The notes: a model not told the origin generated them from the sequence alone. A DNA stretch of 64,000 nucleotides from Saprospiraceae bacterium (GCA_020848995.1 JADLHA010000048.1:147085-211084), one strand, 5' to 3'; shown: positions 18,326 to 28,533, counted from the first letter of the stretch. Numbers and translations: made by a program.

Positions 18326-18333
18326 GGACCCTG

Positions 18334-18341
18334 CAAAATTA
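18334..18341 (-). promoter_or_regulatory. -7 element TAATTTTG of argS
   Basis: Exact TAnnTTTG followed by CAGGGTCC and the ATG. No TTG at the usual spacing upstream. Confidence 0.35.
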
Positions 18342-18346
18342 CAAAA

Positions 18347-18886
18347 CTATCCGGTAAAAAAGCTGAAAATGGTTTGACCATAATGAGTTGACTTCCAAAA
18401 GTTTGGGTGTTTAGAGAATCCATGATGGGGATTGTGTTCGAGGACAAACAGGCCACCGGGCTTCAGTCTGCGGCTATGTAGGATTTGGTCGGGAATGTCA
18501 TCGAGGCCTTTCATCCCATAGGGTGGACCGGCAAAGATGTAGTCGAAGAGCTCGTTCGATGTGCTTATAAAAGCCAGGTAATCCATATGGCAAATTTCAA
18601 TGGAGGATGGAATTCCCCAATCTGAAATGAGTTTCCGCAAAAAGTGAACACAGGGGCGATGCCGGTCAACATAAACGACCCGTTCGCAACCTCTTGAGAC
18701 CAGCTCCAGACTGTGCGCTCCGCTGCCTCCGAAAAGATCCAGCGCTGAGATGTTCACAAAATTGAGGTGGTTGGTCAGGATATTGAACAGGCCTTGCCTG
18801 GCAATGTCGGTGGTTGGCCGGGTTGGCCACTTTCCCGCCGGCGGAAAGAACGTTCTTCCACGCAATTGTCCCCCACTGATGCGCAT
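18347..18886 (-). CDS. rsmD: RsmD-family 16S rRNA (guanine-N2) methyltransferase with altered motif IV
   Basis: 179 residues. The N-terminal MRISGGQLRGRTFFPP and RPTTDIARQGLFNIL blocks are the family hallmark, and the SAM-binding glycine motif ALDLFGGSGAHSLE follows (about 48-62). RsmD methylates G966 of 16S rRNA in small-subunit assembly. The catalytic motif, normally DPPY or DPPF, reads AGPPYG (119-124) because the Asp codon is GGT. The loss of this Asp may weaken or end activity, yet the frame is intact. The neighbour DUF3822 gene five bases upstream is a usual partner in Bacteroidota. Confidence 0.88.
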   Translation of the reverse strand: MRISGGQLRGRTFFPPAGKWPTRPTTDIARQGLFNILTNHLNFVNISALDLFGGSGAHSLELVSRGCERVVYVDRHRPCVHFLRKLISDWGIPSSIEICHMDYLAFISTSNELFDYIFAGPPYGMKGLDDIPDQILHSRRLKPGGLFVLEHNPHHGFSKHPNFWKSTHYGQTIFSFFTG

Positions 18887-18891
18887 CCCTG

Positions 18892-19449
18892 TTAGGGTGA
18901 AAAGTGAAAGGGTTGAACTCTGGGACTTGGAAAATAACGCCTCAGAAACTGCACCAGCATAGAATCCGGGAGGATTTCACCGCTGATGTACAATGGATCC
19001 ATTTCAGGATTCAGGCCAGAATGAGAATATGCCTGCAACAAATGGTAAAGTACGTCTTCCGGCAGATCAAACGGGTGTATGCTCGTGAACAACAAATCGT
19101 CGGCCCTGTGCGAAAAGCAGGCCACCCGTTTCCGGTCTATAATGCAGCAAACATGAGCTGAGGCAGGGTTCTCGTAATTTGACCGTACAGCCGGCAACCA
19201 TTCAAATACGTGAGACAGATCCTCAAAAAGCTGATCAGAACCTGCTGAAACTCCCCGGACTAAAAATGCAAGTTTTTGGCTACTCGAGGGAATGGTATGG
19301 ATCAGCCAGGTGCTTCCGGGCGTTTTGTGGATCAGGTGTTCCTCTTCAATGATCCCGTCAGCGGGCAGAAATAGGTAATCCCTGGTAAAACTGACATTCA
19401 GAAGCCCTTTTACGCTATAATCATTTGACCAATAATCGCGGGAATCCAT
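18892..19449 (-). CDS. DUF3822-like protein
   Basis: 185 residues, cytosolic, no signal or membrane segment. Position next to rsmD and the C-terminal block PLYISGEILPDSMLVQFLRRYF match the Bacteroidota-specific DUF3822 family, which is usually longer (around 250-280 residues), so this is a short member. The fold is thought to be actin/acetate-kinase-like but no function is known to me. The first gene of the leftward operon, divergent from tsaD with 73 bases between. Family assignment rests on context plus limited motif similarity. Confidence 0.6.
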   Translation of the reverse strand: MDSRDYWSNDYSVKGLLNVSFTRDYLFLPADGIIEEEHLIHKTPGSTWLIHTIPSSSQKLAFLVRGVSAGSDQLFEDLSHVFEWLPAVRSNYENPASAHVCCIIDRKRVACFSHRADDLLFTSIHPFDLPEDVLYHLLQAYSHSGLNPEMDPLYISGEILPDSMLVQFLRRYFPSPRVQPFHFSP

Positions 19450-19522
19450 AATGGTTTGCCTTTTTAGGACAAGATCTTGAGCCGGTAAAAGTAATACCTT
19501 TGACCCAAATTTTATGATTTAG

Positions 19523-20545
19523 GTGGAGCGTGGAACGATCTACATACTTGGAATTGAAACCTCCTGCGACGATACGTCAGTTGCCATCGTGAGTGATGGT
19601 GCAGTGTTGGCCAATTTTACGACGAGCCAGTGGATTCATGAAAAATTTGGGGGCGTGGTGCCTGAATATGCATCGCGTTTTCATGTTGAAGCCATAGCTG
19701 AGATGGCCGAAATGGCGCTCAATGCTGCAAAACTCAACATCGATCAGATTCACGCGGTCGCCGTTACCAACGGCCCTGGATTAATGGGGTCACTCCTTGT
19801 TGGACTCAGTTTCGCCAAGGGCTTGTGCCTGTCGCTCGGAATTCCCCTTATTGCCATTAACCACCTCCAGGCCCATGCCATGTCTTTATTTATCGAGGAA
19901 AACGCTGCATTTCCCCTGCTTTGTCTCACCGTGAGTGGAGGGCATACGCAGTTGCTGCTGATGCGGAATGCATGCGAAATAGAATTACTGGGTCAAACGC
20001 TCGACGATGCTGCCGGAGAGGCTTTTGACAAAACCGGAAAACTATTGGGCTTACCCTACCCTGCCGGTCCTTGGATGGATAAATATGCAGCTCTTGGAAC
20101 CGCCTCGTTTGATTTTCCGCTTTCACAGACACCGCGATTTGACTATAGTTTCAGCGGTATAAAAACAAGTGTTCTCTACTTTTTGAAAAAGCAACTCGCC
20201 CAATCACCAGAGTTCATAGAGAAACACCGCAATGATCTTTGCGCTTCTATTCAACAGGCAATTGTAAGAATGCTTACGGCGAAGTTGATCCTGGCCGCTG
20301 AAGCATTTGGAGTCAGAAACATAGGCGTGGCCGGTGGCGTAAGTGCGAATTCTGGATTGCGCCGGGAACTCAATGATTTGGCTTTACAAAAGGGGTGGAA
20401 GCTTTTCATTCCTAAAATGGCCTATTGTACCGACAACGCAGCCATGATCGCAAGTCTGGGTTACAAAAAATACCTGCGTGGAGAATTTTCTAACCTGGAG
20501 ACACCTGCTTTGGCAAGATTCCCTGTCACTGAAGCGAAAGTATAG
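19523..20545 (+). CDS. tsaD: tRNA N6-threonylcarbamoyladenosine synthase subunit TsaD
   Basis: 340 residues; transfers the threonylcarbamoyl group to A37 of tRNAs reading ANN codons, with TsaB and TsaE. Seen: ASKHA-fold opening LGIETSCDDTSVAI (about 9-22), the metal-binding HLQAHAMS motif (about 114-121), the SGGHTQL loop and the GGVSANSGLR stretch near the C-terminus. Start is GTG at 19523; no ATG is available before the conserved LGIETSCD. A TACCTTTG box (19495-19502) fits a promoter. The last 20 bases overlap the convergent mutS2 gene, tail to tail. Confidence 0.96.
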   Translation: MERGTIYILGIETSCDDTSVAIVSDGAVLANFTTSQWIHEKFGGVVPEYASRFHVEAIAEMAEMALNAAKLNIDQIHAVAVTNGPGLMGSLLVGLSFAKGLCLSLGIPLIAINHLQAHAMSLFIEENAAFPLLCLTVSGGHTQLLLMRNACEIELLGQTLDDAAGEAFDKTGKLLGLPYPAGPWMDKYAALGTASFDFPLSQTPRFDYSFSGIKTSVLYFLKKQLAQSPEFIEKHRNDLCASIQQAIVRMLTAKLILAAEAFGVRNIGVAGGVSANSGLRRELNDLALQKGWKLFIPKMAYCTDNAAMIASLGYKKYLRGEFSNLETPALARFPVTEAKV

Positions 20546-22928
20546 TCACTCCGTTCCCTCCATCCGCATCGTCGGGGTGTCTGAAAGATATAATGAACTT
20601 GTTCTTTCTTACCCACTGCAAAACCGCGCGGCGCAAAGCCCCCGTTCCCTTTCCGTGCAAGACGCGAACTTCTTTAAAATTACTTAAGATGACTTTGTCG
20701 ATGTATGTTTCCAATTCCTTTAGGGCATCTTCGACCGGAATGCCACGCAGATCAAGCAGAGGTTTTATTGACAACTCAGAGGCAGAAGCCACAGATTTGG
20801 AGGATGCCTTGCTGGAAACCGCTTTTTTAGGCTTGGCATGTGCCAGCTCGGAAATGGGTACAAACAACGTAAATTTGTCTGTGGTCACCTCAGCCATTTC
20901 ATTGCTAACCCGGGAAACAGTCCCTTGCACCCCGCTGCTTATCATGATGACCTCGCTTCCTTTAGAAATTGGAATCATATCGGATGAATTCCTTTCAAAT
21001 GCATGGACTGCCTGGTAAACCTTTTGGTAGTCCACCTCTGCATCCTTAAGCGATGATCGGCTGCTCTCTGCAAGCTTCTTAGCCGCTATGATGTCTAACT
21101 TTTCTTCAATTTCACGCACGAGGGCGCTGTTGCGGGCAAAAAGCTCGGCGCGGTTGTCATAATTTTTCATTTTGTCTGCGAGTTTGAGCTTGAGCTTCTT
21201 GAGATCAACATCGCGATTCATCCGTTCGTATGCTTGAATCAGTTTATTAAGACTGGCAATTTTTTGATTCAGCAAGCTGTTATCGGCCGAAAGTCGCCTC
21301 TTTTCTGCTTCCAGATCAGCGATGAGTGATTCCATTCGCAATATGCCTTTGCCCATTCGCAATTTAGCGCGCTTAAGAACCTTGGCAGGTAGCTTCATGC
21401 GTTCAGCCATTTCAAGCGCATACGAACTGCCGGGTACACCCTGCATCAGTTTAAATGCGGGTTTTCGCTCCACTTCATCAAATAACATCGATGCGTTGCC
21501 CAGTCCTTCCAATTTATGGGCCATTGCTTTTATGTCACTGTAATGTGTAGTGATGACGCCCATGCATTTTCGGCTGGCAAGCTCTTCCAAAACCGATTCG
21601 GCAATTGCACCGCCGATCGCCGGGTCAGTTCCACTTCCAAATTCATCGATCAATGCAAGTGTGCGCACGTCGGCAATGGCTAAAGCCGTCTGCATAAATT
21701 TAAGTTTAGCTGTGTAGGTGCTAAGATCGTTGTCAAGGGATTGATGATCTCCTATGTCAACAAGCAACCGGTCAAATACGTAGCATTCGCTTTTACGGCT
21801 GGCAGGTATGAGGATTCCCTGGCGTAACATGCAAACATATAGCCCGATAGTCTTCAGTACAATGGATTTCCCACCAGCATTAGGACCTGAAATGACGATC
21901 AGGCGCTGGTTTTCATTGATGGAGATATCAAGCGGAACAGGTTTCATGCCTTGCTCCTGCAGTTTTAGCAAAAGAAGTGGATGGTAACCACTTACAATAT
22001 GCATCCTGGGCTCATCTGCAATTATGGGGGCTACACCGCCAATTCTGGCTGAAAAGCGGGCTTTTGCACACAGTACATCAAATGAAATCAGTTGCTCATA
22101 AGCATTGCATAATGTGCTGAATTGCTCCGCACACAGTGCCGTCAAAGATCTGAGAATCTTAAGAATTTCGCGTTTTGCTGAATGCTCAAGTTCGGTTAAC
22201 TCATTGTGCAATTCGACGCAACTCTCAGGTTCAATAAAAGTAGTTCGACCACTCTCCGACTCTCCGCAAACAATGCCTCGGACTTTTCGCTTGTGCTCCG
22301 ACAAAACGCGAAGAACATAACGGCCCTGATAGACCGATTCTTCTTCTGGCGCCAGGAAACTTTGCCTTTTGTATGAATCCAGCGCCTTTTTAAAAACCCG
22401 GTAAATAGACTGGTTCACCTGGTGCATCTGCTTGCGCAATTCCCAGAGTTCAGGAGTTGCGCCATCCCGAATGTTGTGGTGTTCATCGAAAACCCTGTCG
22501 AACTGGGTAAGAAGTTCACGAAATCCAGAAACTTCCATGCACAAGGCCTGCAATTCTGAAAATACGTCCTTATGAAAGATATGGGTACTCTCCCTTAGGG
22601 CAGTCGCATTTCTTGCGATATTGCGAAGATTGAGCAGATCGGAAATTTCCAATACAAAATGATCAACGGCGAGCATTTTGCTCAGTGAATCCGGATTCTG
22701 AATATCATCGAAGGACAATTTAGTCAAAATACCTGATTCTAAAATCTGCTCTGATAGGCGTAACTGGCGTCTTACCACTTCGGCTTCAACTTTGCGATTG
22801 GGAATCAGTATCCGTTGTGCACTCTCACTAAATTGGGCAAGTTGACACACTTGATCCAGCAATACATCGAAGCCGAGATCAGACCAGCTTTTAACATTTG
22901 CAGGCTTTCTTTCTGACTTGCGCACCAT
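20526..22928 (-). CDS. mutS2: MutS2 endonuclease / ribosome-rescue ATPase
   Basis: 800 residues. MutS-like core and clamp (about 1-310), ATPase domain with Walker A SGPNAGGKSIVLKT (about 342-355), the DIGDHQSLDNDLSTYTAKL motif and Walker B LALIDEFGSGTDP, a long coiled coil (about 520-625), and a C-terminal Smr domain (about 725-800) with LDLRG and the HGKGTGALR motif. MutS2 proteins bind branched DNA or split collided ribosomes rather than doing mismatch repair. The ATG directly follows the tamB stop codon with no gap, so it is translationally coupled in folP-tamB-mutS2. Overlaps tsaD by 20 bases at the 3' end. Confidence 0.95.
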   Translation of the reverse strand: MVRKSERKPANVKSWSDLGFDVLLDQVCQLAQFSESAQRILIPNRKVEAEVVRRQLRLSEQILESGILTKLSFDDIQNPDSLSKMLAVDHFVLEISDLLNLRNIARNATALRESTHIFHKDVFSELQALCMEVSGFRELLTQFDRVFDEHHNIRDGATPELWELRKQMHQVNQSIYRVFKKALDSYKRQSFLAPEEESVYQGRYVLRVLSEHKRKVRGIVCGESESGRTTFIEPESCVELHNELTELEHSAKREILKILRSLTALCAEQFSTLCNAYEQLISFDVLCAKARFSARIGGVAPIIADEPRMHIVSGYHPLLLLKLQEQGMKPVPLDISINENQRLIVISGPNAGGKSIVLKTIGLYVCMLRQGILIPASRKSECYVFDRLLVDIGDHQSLDNDLSTYTAKLKFMQTALAIADVRTLALIDEFGSGTDPAIGGAIAESVLEELASRKCMGVITTHYSDIKAMAHKLEGLGNASMLFDEVERKPAFKLMQGVPGSSYALEMAERMKLPAKVLKRAKLRMGKGILRMESLIADLEAEKRRLSADNSLLNQKIASLNKLIQAYERMNRDVDLKKLKLKLADKMKNYDNRAELFARNSALVREIEEKLDIIAAKKLAESSRSSLKDAEVDYQKVYQAVHAFERNSSDMIPISKGSEVIMISSGVQGTVSRVSNEMAEVTTDKFTLFVPISELAHAKPKKAVSSKASSKSVASASELSIKPLLDLRGIPVEDALKELETYIDKVILSNFKEVRVLHGKGTGALRRAVLQWVRKNKFIISFRHPDDADGGNGVTILSLQ

Positions 22929-25900
22929 TCAATTATAATTCTCGGAGCTTCCAAACAGCCGGTCAAATTCTTTGCGGATGCTTACACCGGCACCAACTTT
23001 CTGCTTCAGTCCTTCAATGGTTTCATCACCTCTGTAATATACACGTAACTTAAGTCCTTTTACGGGCGTGTTCCATTCAATCACACTTTCCGGATTAAAA
23101 TAACTGGTTCCAAGTAATTGCGAGTTGGACTTATAATTGCCACCCAGCGTGATGATCCACTGGTCATTCCATAAGCGGTTTTTCATGCTGAATACCACTT
23201 CACTTTCGTTAAGGTCCGTTCCGCCAACGTTTGTTTTATCAATATCGTAACCAATATTGAAATCAATACCTGAGATGAAGTTAGATTCGCCTAAGGCGTT
23301 ATTAAGTACATTGGTCACAAACAGAGAAAACTGATTGGACAGCATTTCGCTCATGGTATTAATGGTCGTTGTACCAATATTTCCGATCAACCCTCCTTCC
23401 CATGGGTTATTGCTGTTTAAAAACGTTCCCAGCACCAGCAGACCAAAGACCTGCTGGTTGAATTGCTCCTGGTTTAATTTGAGATATTGTATCTTATTAT
23501 CTGCATAGTTCTTTAACGAACCGGTAAGTTCCGGAAGTTCGAGATCGAAACGGATGCTGGGGCGCAACAGGCTACCGGTCAACATCATTTTAAGCTTGAC
23601 CTGTGTTCTCCGTTTTGCCTCTTCGGTAAGTACTTCGTTATCGCTGATGTATTCCTGAAGCAACAGGTATGGTGCGGCTGCAAGTCCCTCGTACACAGCT
23701 TCAATGTTAACATTGGCGTCATAGGGATCACCTGTCCAGACAGCCAGGCCTCCCCTGGTTAGGGTAAACGGTTTGTTGACAAAATTATAAAGGGTAAAAA
23801 GATATTGCCCCTGTTCAATCTCGAAATCTCCATTGACTGTAAATGCTCCGGTGCGCAATGCCTTAATCAGCATATTTCCTCGTCCACGGCACCGCAATAC
23901 ATCCCCTGTTAGTTCATCAAATATGACATTGACTTCCGCATCCTCTGTTATCCCAAGTTGCATGAGTACGTTAAGGCCACTGATTAGGGGCACCCGGTCC
24001 TTCTTTTCAAACTGTCTGGGGATAGAGTCAGATCCATCTTGTATGAAGCTCACAAATTCAGCTCGTTCTGTTTCAGAAACGGTTGTCATGGGCAGGTAAA
24101 TCCTGGACCCTTTAGCCGTTGAACAGATTAAATCCATTTGAAGCAGATCAAAACTGCCAGTAAATCGAGCATCAACACTGCCTATCCCGTAGCCATAATA
24201 ATCTTCTCCATGGTTTTTGTCGGTGTCAAGTACCAGGGCGTATTTTGAGGTCACCCTCATGTCAATGCTCCAGTCTTTTAAATTCTTATGGTAAAGAGCA
24301 CCGTTGGCAAGTAAAGGATTGCCAAGTTTGTCTTCGAGTATCACACTATCAAATTCTATAGAGCGCTTTTTAAATTCGATGTTTTGCCTTACCATGTTAA
24401 CCGGTACACCAAGATAATCTATAAATGTGCTGGCTTTAGCTACCAACATTCTGCCTTCAAGATTCAACTTTCCATTCTCTGTGTATAGCCGAAGCGACCC
24501 GTCTCCTCCACCAGTCGATCCCGATACTGTTTCTATGAAATTTTCCACAAAGCTCAATGGAAATTGGACAACGTTGAATGTTACGCTAAAATCATAAGGC
24601 GAATACTGATATTCTTTTCCAGATAATGGGATGTTTATGTGTCCCGCTCCGCGAACCTGATGTTCTTGGAATTGGTTATGCACATTCAGTTCCCATGGCA
24701 AGGATAAACCCGGAACGGAAAACCCAACGACGAAAGTCCCAAATTTGCTTTTATTCAGAGTAAAATCGGAAATGGAAATTTTACCGTGGCTTCCAGTCAG
24801 ATCTTTTAGGTTGGGTATTGTGATCAGCGCATTGAATATGCCATAAAATTTGACTTTTTCACTTTGCAACAGGTCATTGACAAATTGCAGTGAGAATCCG
24901 TCCGTTTCAAGCACAATGCCTTTTCGATCGAAATCTCTTAAGCTGATAAAGTGAAAGGAATCAGACAACTCGAAATTGCGAATGGTTAATTGTTGCTGTT
25001 TAAAATTAATAATATTTCTATCGTGAATCTTCCACGGAACATTATTGAAAATCAGTGCTTCGTCCTTTACTTGGAGCTGGAGGCTGTCTGATGAGTAATT
25101 TGCTCCCACATTTATCGAAGCAAGTCTGATTTTATTGAGTGGGTCTGAAATATCAAATTTAAAGAGTCCTTCATTTGACGCAAAATCTGCATGGAGGATG
25201 CCCGTACCAGCGAATAGTTTTTTAGCGTTTCTGAGGCTGTCGAAATGGATATCGAAAGAAAGATTTTTTGAGCTGGTTAACTTCAGCGCAGCTTTTCTTA
25301 CGATCACATTTTTGTATCGGACATCAAATGGACTTGTGCGCACGTCCAATTCCCCCTTCCTCATATTGAGATTGATATCGCAATTCAGTTTATCAATTGA
25401 ATATTCCAGTTGCAGGATTTCATTGAGCGAGTGACCATCTTGGATCGCAATATTGCCATTTATCCAAGTCTTTAGATCAAATGATGGAGGAACAGGCCTC
25501 CAGGAAGAGAACAATCCCGGGTGTTTGGATTCCAGGAAAGCTACTACTTGCGCAGGAAGTTCATTGTATTCATAAGTGCCTAAGGCCTCCAGAGTCACGA
25601 AATCAGATTTCAAACTCATTTTGCGCAATTCACCGCGATCACTCTGTGAAAAAATGAGCTCCCTGATCACCACGCTGTGTGAGCTGTCTGAGTAAGCAAT
25701 GTCAGACGCATCTATGAAACCATTGAACACATTATTCTTTACCAATTCAAAGCGCACATTGGCACTAAAACTGATTTGAGCCTCCGGACGCTTAAGCTCG
25801 AAGAGGGTTAGATCGAGGTGCGTCACTTTGGTTGTCAAATTTCCTGTGAACCCTTCTCCCGTCTGGAGGTCGCCATCCAATTCTGCCTGTATTCTGGGAT

Positions 25901-27665
25901 CTTCAAGGGAGAGTTTGCCGTTGAAGGTACCTCTATTTATAGAACCTGTAAAACTTGCAGTAGCAAGGGAGATAGTGTCCCATTCAATTTGTTGCAGGTT
26001 TGCTGTAAGTTGTGCCTCTACGGATTCCCGTGTGAGTCCCCTGCCCCCTACAATGTTGACGGAAGCATCTAACTTGCCAAGGTTGGGGATGTCCAGAAAT
26101 TTTCCGAGATCGAAGCGTTTTGCATATAACGAGCCGCTGTAAGTAGACTGGCGAATGTCCTTTGCAAGTGCGAGTTTAACGTCCGTGCTCAGTACACCCA
26201 GATCGGTTTTGAATGTTCCAAAGGCAACAAAATCCGATAAGAAACCATCAAAGTATCCATTGAAGTTTACTGTTCCCAGACGGGAATAACTGCTGGGTAT
26301 GCTGGGGTTATTGAGCAATGCAAAGGCGAAATCTGAGTTGATGTTTGATGTGTGGCATTTAAAGTTGATCAATGCCTTGCTGCCCGCATGGATGTTGCGT
26401 ACCCGCCCACTCCCCGCGAATGAAAAATTGCTGCCATACTGTACTCTAAACCCGCTTACTTGAAAATTCCGCATCGTGCCGCGAAAATCTCCCTGAATGG
26501 TTAAAGGAGGCGTAGCTTCAGGGCTAAAATTGCGAAAAAGCTTGTGATCTCCAAATAGGTATCTCAGATCTGCGGGATGCAGGGCCCCTTTGGAAATGCC
26601 CAGATTGCCTTCCCATAAATCGGCCGGACAGTCAAAGCGCCTTCCGGACGGACAAGTCACTTTACCGGATAATTCCACATGAGATTTGGGCGTACGTAAC
26701 TTCAATTTTCGAAGGGAAGCGCCGGTAGTATCAGCAATCATGTCGAGGACATGTAATTCCTGAATTTTAAAATCCTGATTGCCCAGTGCATTGAGCGTGA
26801 GAAATTCAATTTTTTTCAACGGCTCCGACCATGTCAGATAGGTTGTAGTGAAATGCACCTCCTTTAGTTCAAAAATATGCTGCTTTACACTTTGGCTAAT
26901 TCGGATGCTCCCTTTATTGCAGTTGATAAAGCTAAAATTGAATGAAGGGGTTGTAGAAGGCATGTTTTGATCAACCTGCTTTGTGTGTGCACTGTCATTT
27001 GACTTCTGTAACTTGGACAGGTGTATGTTGATTATCGGTTCATCTAGTACAACAGATCTAAAATTGAGATATCCGGAAGGAAGATGCATAGAATCTACCC
27101 TTACCGCTAATCTCCTGAAGTGGCTTTGTGCAAGAAGGCTATCCTGGTCTATGCTGAATGATAAATCAGAAATGTTAAGATTCTTAATATCCAGCAGTAC
27201 GGGTGATGTGGAAGTTTCCACTGATTTGAATTTTTCTAAAAATACCTGCAAATTGCTACGCGTTTCCCCAGGGTATTTTCGGAGCTTAACAAGAACCTGA
27301 TCTCCTTCCAGCTTTGTGATGTTTATTGCTTTGCGGATCACCCCTGTAAGAAGGTATCTTCCCTGAATGTGGAGGGAGGCAGCAAAAAGAAGGGTGTCTT
27401 GGTGGTGATCTAAAATCAGAGCGTCCATTCTCAGGCCCTGAACTAGATCAACGCTTACAGAATTGACTCTGATAGCCTGGTCATAATGTTCGTTAACGTA
27501 CTTTAAAATTTGGGTTTTGATGTAATTCTGAACGGGGGGCATCTGCACAAGAAGTATACAGGAAATTGTAGAGAGCAGCAGAAACGCTATAATTGATAAC
27601 AGAACCTCTTGTATGCGCCTGCTTAAAGCGGGCAGACGCGAACCTGAATGATTAGCCTGCTCCAT
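22929..27665 (-). CDS. tamB: TamB-like translocation/lipid-transport protein
   Basis: 1578 residues. One N-terminal membrane helix (about 22-45), a very long periplasmic beta-taco body of repeating strands, and the C-terminal TamB (DUF490) domain in the last 400 residues, recognised by the FTVNGDFEIEQGQYLFTLYN block and the closing segment with QVFGLLVLGTF. TamB spans the periplasm as a groove for phospholipid (and formerly proposed autotransporter) transport to the outer membrane. TamA is not adjacent. It starts one base after the folP stop and runs directly into mutS2. Size is normal for Bacteroidota members. Confidence 0.9.
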   Translation of the reverse strand: MEQANHSGSRLPALSRRIQEVLLSIIAFLLLSTISCILLVQMPPVQNYIKTQILKYVNEHYDQAIRVNSVSVDLVQGLRMDALILDHHQDTLLFAASLHIQGRYLLTGVIRKAINITKLEGDQVLVKLRKYPGETRSNLQVFLEKFKSVETSTSPVLLDIKNLNISDLSFSIDQDSLLAQSHFRRLAVRVDSMHLPSGYLNFRSVVLDEPIINIHLSKLQKSNDSAHTKQVDQNMPSTTPSFNFSFINCNKGSIRISQSVKQHIFELKEVHFTTTYLTWSEPLKKIEFLTLNALGNQDFKIQELHVLDMIADTTGASLRKLKLRTPKSHVELSGKVTCPSGRRFDCPADLWEGNLGISKGALHPADLRYLFGDHKLFRNFSPEATPPLTIQGDFRGTMRNFQVSGFRVQYGSNFSFAGSGRVRNIHAGSKALINFKCHTSNINSDFAFALLNNPSIPSSYSRLGTVNFNGYFDGFLSDFVAFGTFKTDLGVLSTDVKLALAKDIRQSTYSGSLYAKRFDLGKFLDIPNLGKLDASVNIVGGRGLTRESVEAQLTANLQQIEWDTISLATASFTGSINRGTFNGKLSLEDPRIQAELDGDLQTGEGFTGNLTTKVTHLDLTLFELKRPEAQISFSANVRFELVKNNVFNGFIDASDIAYSDSSHSVVIRELIFSQSDRGELRKMSLKSDFVTLEALGTYEYNELPAQVVAFLESKHPGLFSSWRPVPPSFDLKTWINGNIAIQDGHSLNEILQLEYSIDKLNCDINLNMRKGELDVRTSPFDVRYKNVIVRKAALKLTSSKNLSFDIHFDSLRNAKKLFAGTGILHADFASNEGLFKFDISDPLNKIRLASINVGANYSSDSLQLQVKDEALIFNNVPWKIHDRNIINFKQQQLTIRNFELSDSFHFISLRDFDRKGIVLETDGFSLQFVNDLLQSEKVKFYGIFNALITIPNLKDLTGSHGKISISDFTLNKSKFGTFVVGFSVPGLSLPWELNVHNQFQEHQVRGAGHINIPLSGKEYQYSPYDFSVTFNVVQFPLSFVENFIETVSGSTGGGDGSLRLYTENGKLNLEGRMLVAKASTFIDYLGVPVNMVRQNIEFKKRSIEFDSVILEDKLGNPLLANGALYHKNLKDWSIDMRVTSKYALVLDTDKNHGEDYYGYGIGSVDARFTGSFDLLQMDLICSTAKGSRIYLPMTTVSETERAEFVSFIQDGSDSIPRQFEKKDRVPLISGLNVLMQLGITEDAEVNVIFDELTGDVLRCRGRGNMLIKALRTGAFTVNGDFEIEQGQYLFTLYNFVNKPFTLTRGGLAVWTGDPYDANVNIEAVYEGLAAAPYLLLQEYISDNEVLTEEAKRRTQVKLKMMLTGSLLRPSIRFDLELPELTGSLKNYADNKIQYLKLNQEQFNQQVFGLLVLGTFLNSNNPWEGGLIGNIGTTTINTMSEMLSNQFSLFVTNVLNNALGESNFISGIDFNIGYDIDKTNVGGTDLNESEVVFSMKNRLWNDQWIITLGGNYKSNSQLLGTSYFNPESVIEWNTPVKGLKLRVYYRGDETIEGLKQKVGAGVSIRKEFDRLFGSSENYN

Positions 27666-27666
27666 T

Positions 27667-28533
27667 TTAGTTCAGTTCCGTCTGCATTGGAATAGAATGG
27701 GTCTGCCGGAGGATGTTTAAGACCTGAACGGTCTCTTTCACGTCGTGAACCCGCAAGATTCTGCATCCTTTAATAGCAGCCAGCATGCCCGCTGCCAGAC
27801 TGGCAGGTAGAACGTTGTTCACATCGGTATTGCACACTTTATACAGCATGGATTTGCGAGATAGCCCTGCAACAACAGGTACCTCGAGAATCTGAAACAC
27901 TTCCAGTTTGCGCAGTATTTCATAATTATCCGTTAAGGTTTTGCTAAATCCAAATCCGGGATCTATTGCAACATTGTAAAGTCCTTTGCGTGAGAGCATT
28001 TCCAGCTTTTCGGCAAAGTAGGTAATAAGAAACGAAACGACATCATCGTATTGGGTATTTTCCGGAGATTGCATGTTGGCAGGCACCCCTCGCATGTGCA
28101 TGGCAATGAATGATTTATGCCTGGAAGCAACGGTCGATGGCATTCTGGGGTCATAACTGCCTGCGGAAATGTCGTTAATGATTTCACACCCCGCATCGAG
28201 GCAATAAGCCGCAGAGGCGGCGTGTACGGTGTCAACACTTACCAACAATTCAGTGAAATGGTTGCATACGGCATCAACGGCTGGGAATAATAAGGAGCTT
28301 TCCTGATCGGAATCCGGAATAACCGCTCCTGGCCGACTGGAAAAGGCGCCGAGATCGAGTATATCCATGCCGTCGGCGATCAGTCGTTCGACCCGCACGA
28401 GGAGATCGTCTATGCCAACGGCCACGCTCGCTGGGTAAAAGGATTGAGGGTCCAGATTGACAATGCCCATGACCAGAGGACTCCCCCCTCCTCCCTGGAA
28501 TACGGATTTCAGCATGTCCGATTTGCGAACCAT
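27667..28533 (-). CDS. folP: Dihydropteroate synthase with non-canonical loop 1
   Basis: 288 residues, TIM-barrel; joins p-aminobenzoate to dihydropterin pyrophosphate in folate synthesis, the target of sulfonamides. Seen: MGIVNLDPQSFYPAS at 22-36, ILDLGAFSSRPGA, INDISAG, the AMHMRG strand, IDPGFGFSKT and GLSRKSML. Loop 1 of the family is normally NVTPDSF; here it is NLDPQSF, changing the conserved Thr and Asp. The rest of the active site is intact, so the gene is likely functional but with an altered loop. A TAATTTTG box on the minus strand (28544-28551) lies ten bases before the ATG. First gene of folP-tamB-mutS2. Confidence 0.9.
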   Translation of the reverse strand: MVRKSDMLKSVFQGGGGSPLVMGIVNLDPQSFYPASVAVGIDDLLVRVERLIADGMDILDLGAFSSRPGAVIPDSDQESSLLFPAVDAVCNHFTELLVSVDTVHAASAAYCLDAGCEIINDISAGSYDPRMPSTVASRHKSFIAMHMRGVPANMQSPENTQYDDVVSFLITYFAEKLEMLSRKGLYNVAIDPGFGFSKTLTDNYEILRKLEVFQILEVPVVAGLSRKSMLYKVCNTDVNNVLPASLAAGMLAAIKGCRILRVHDVKETVQVLNILRQTHSIPMQTELN

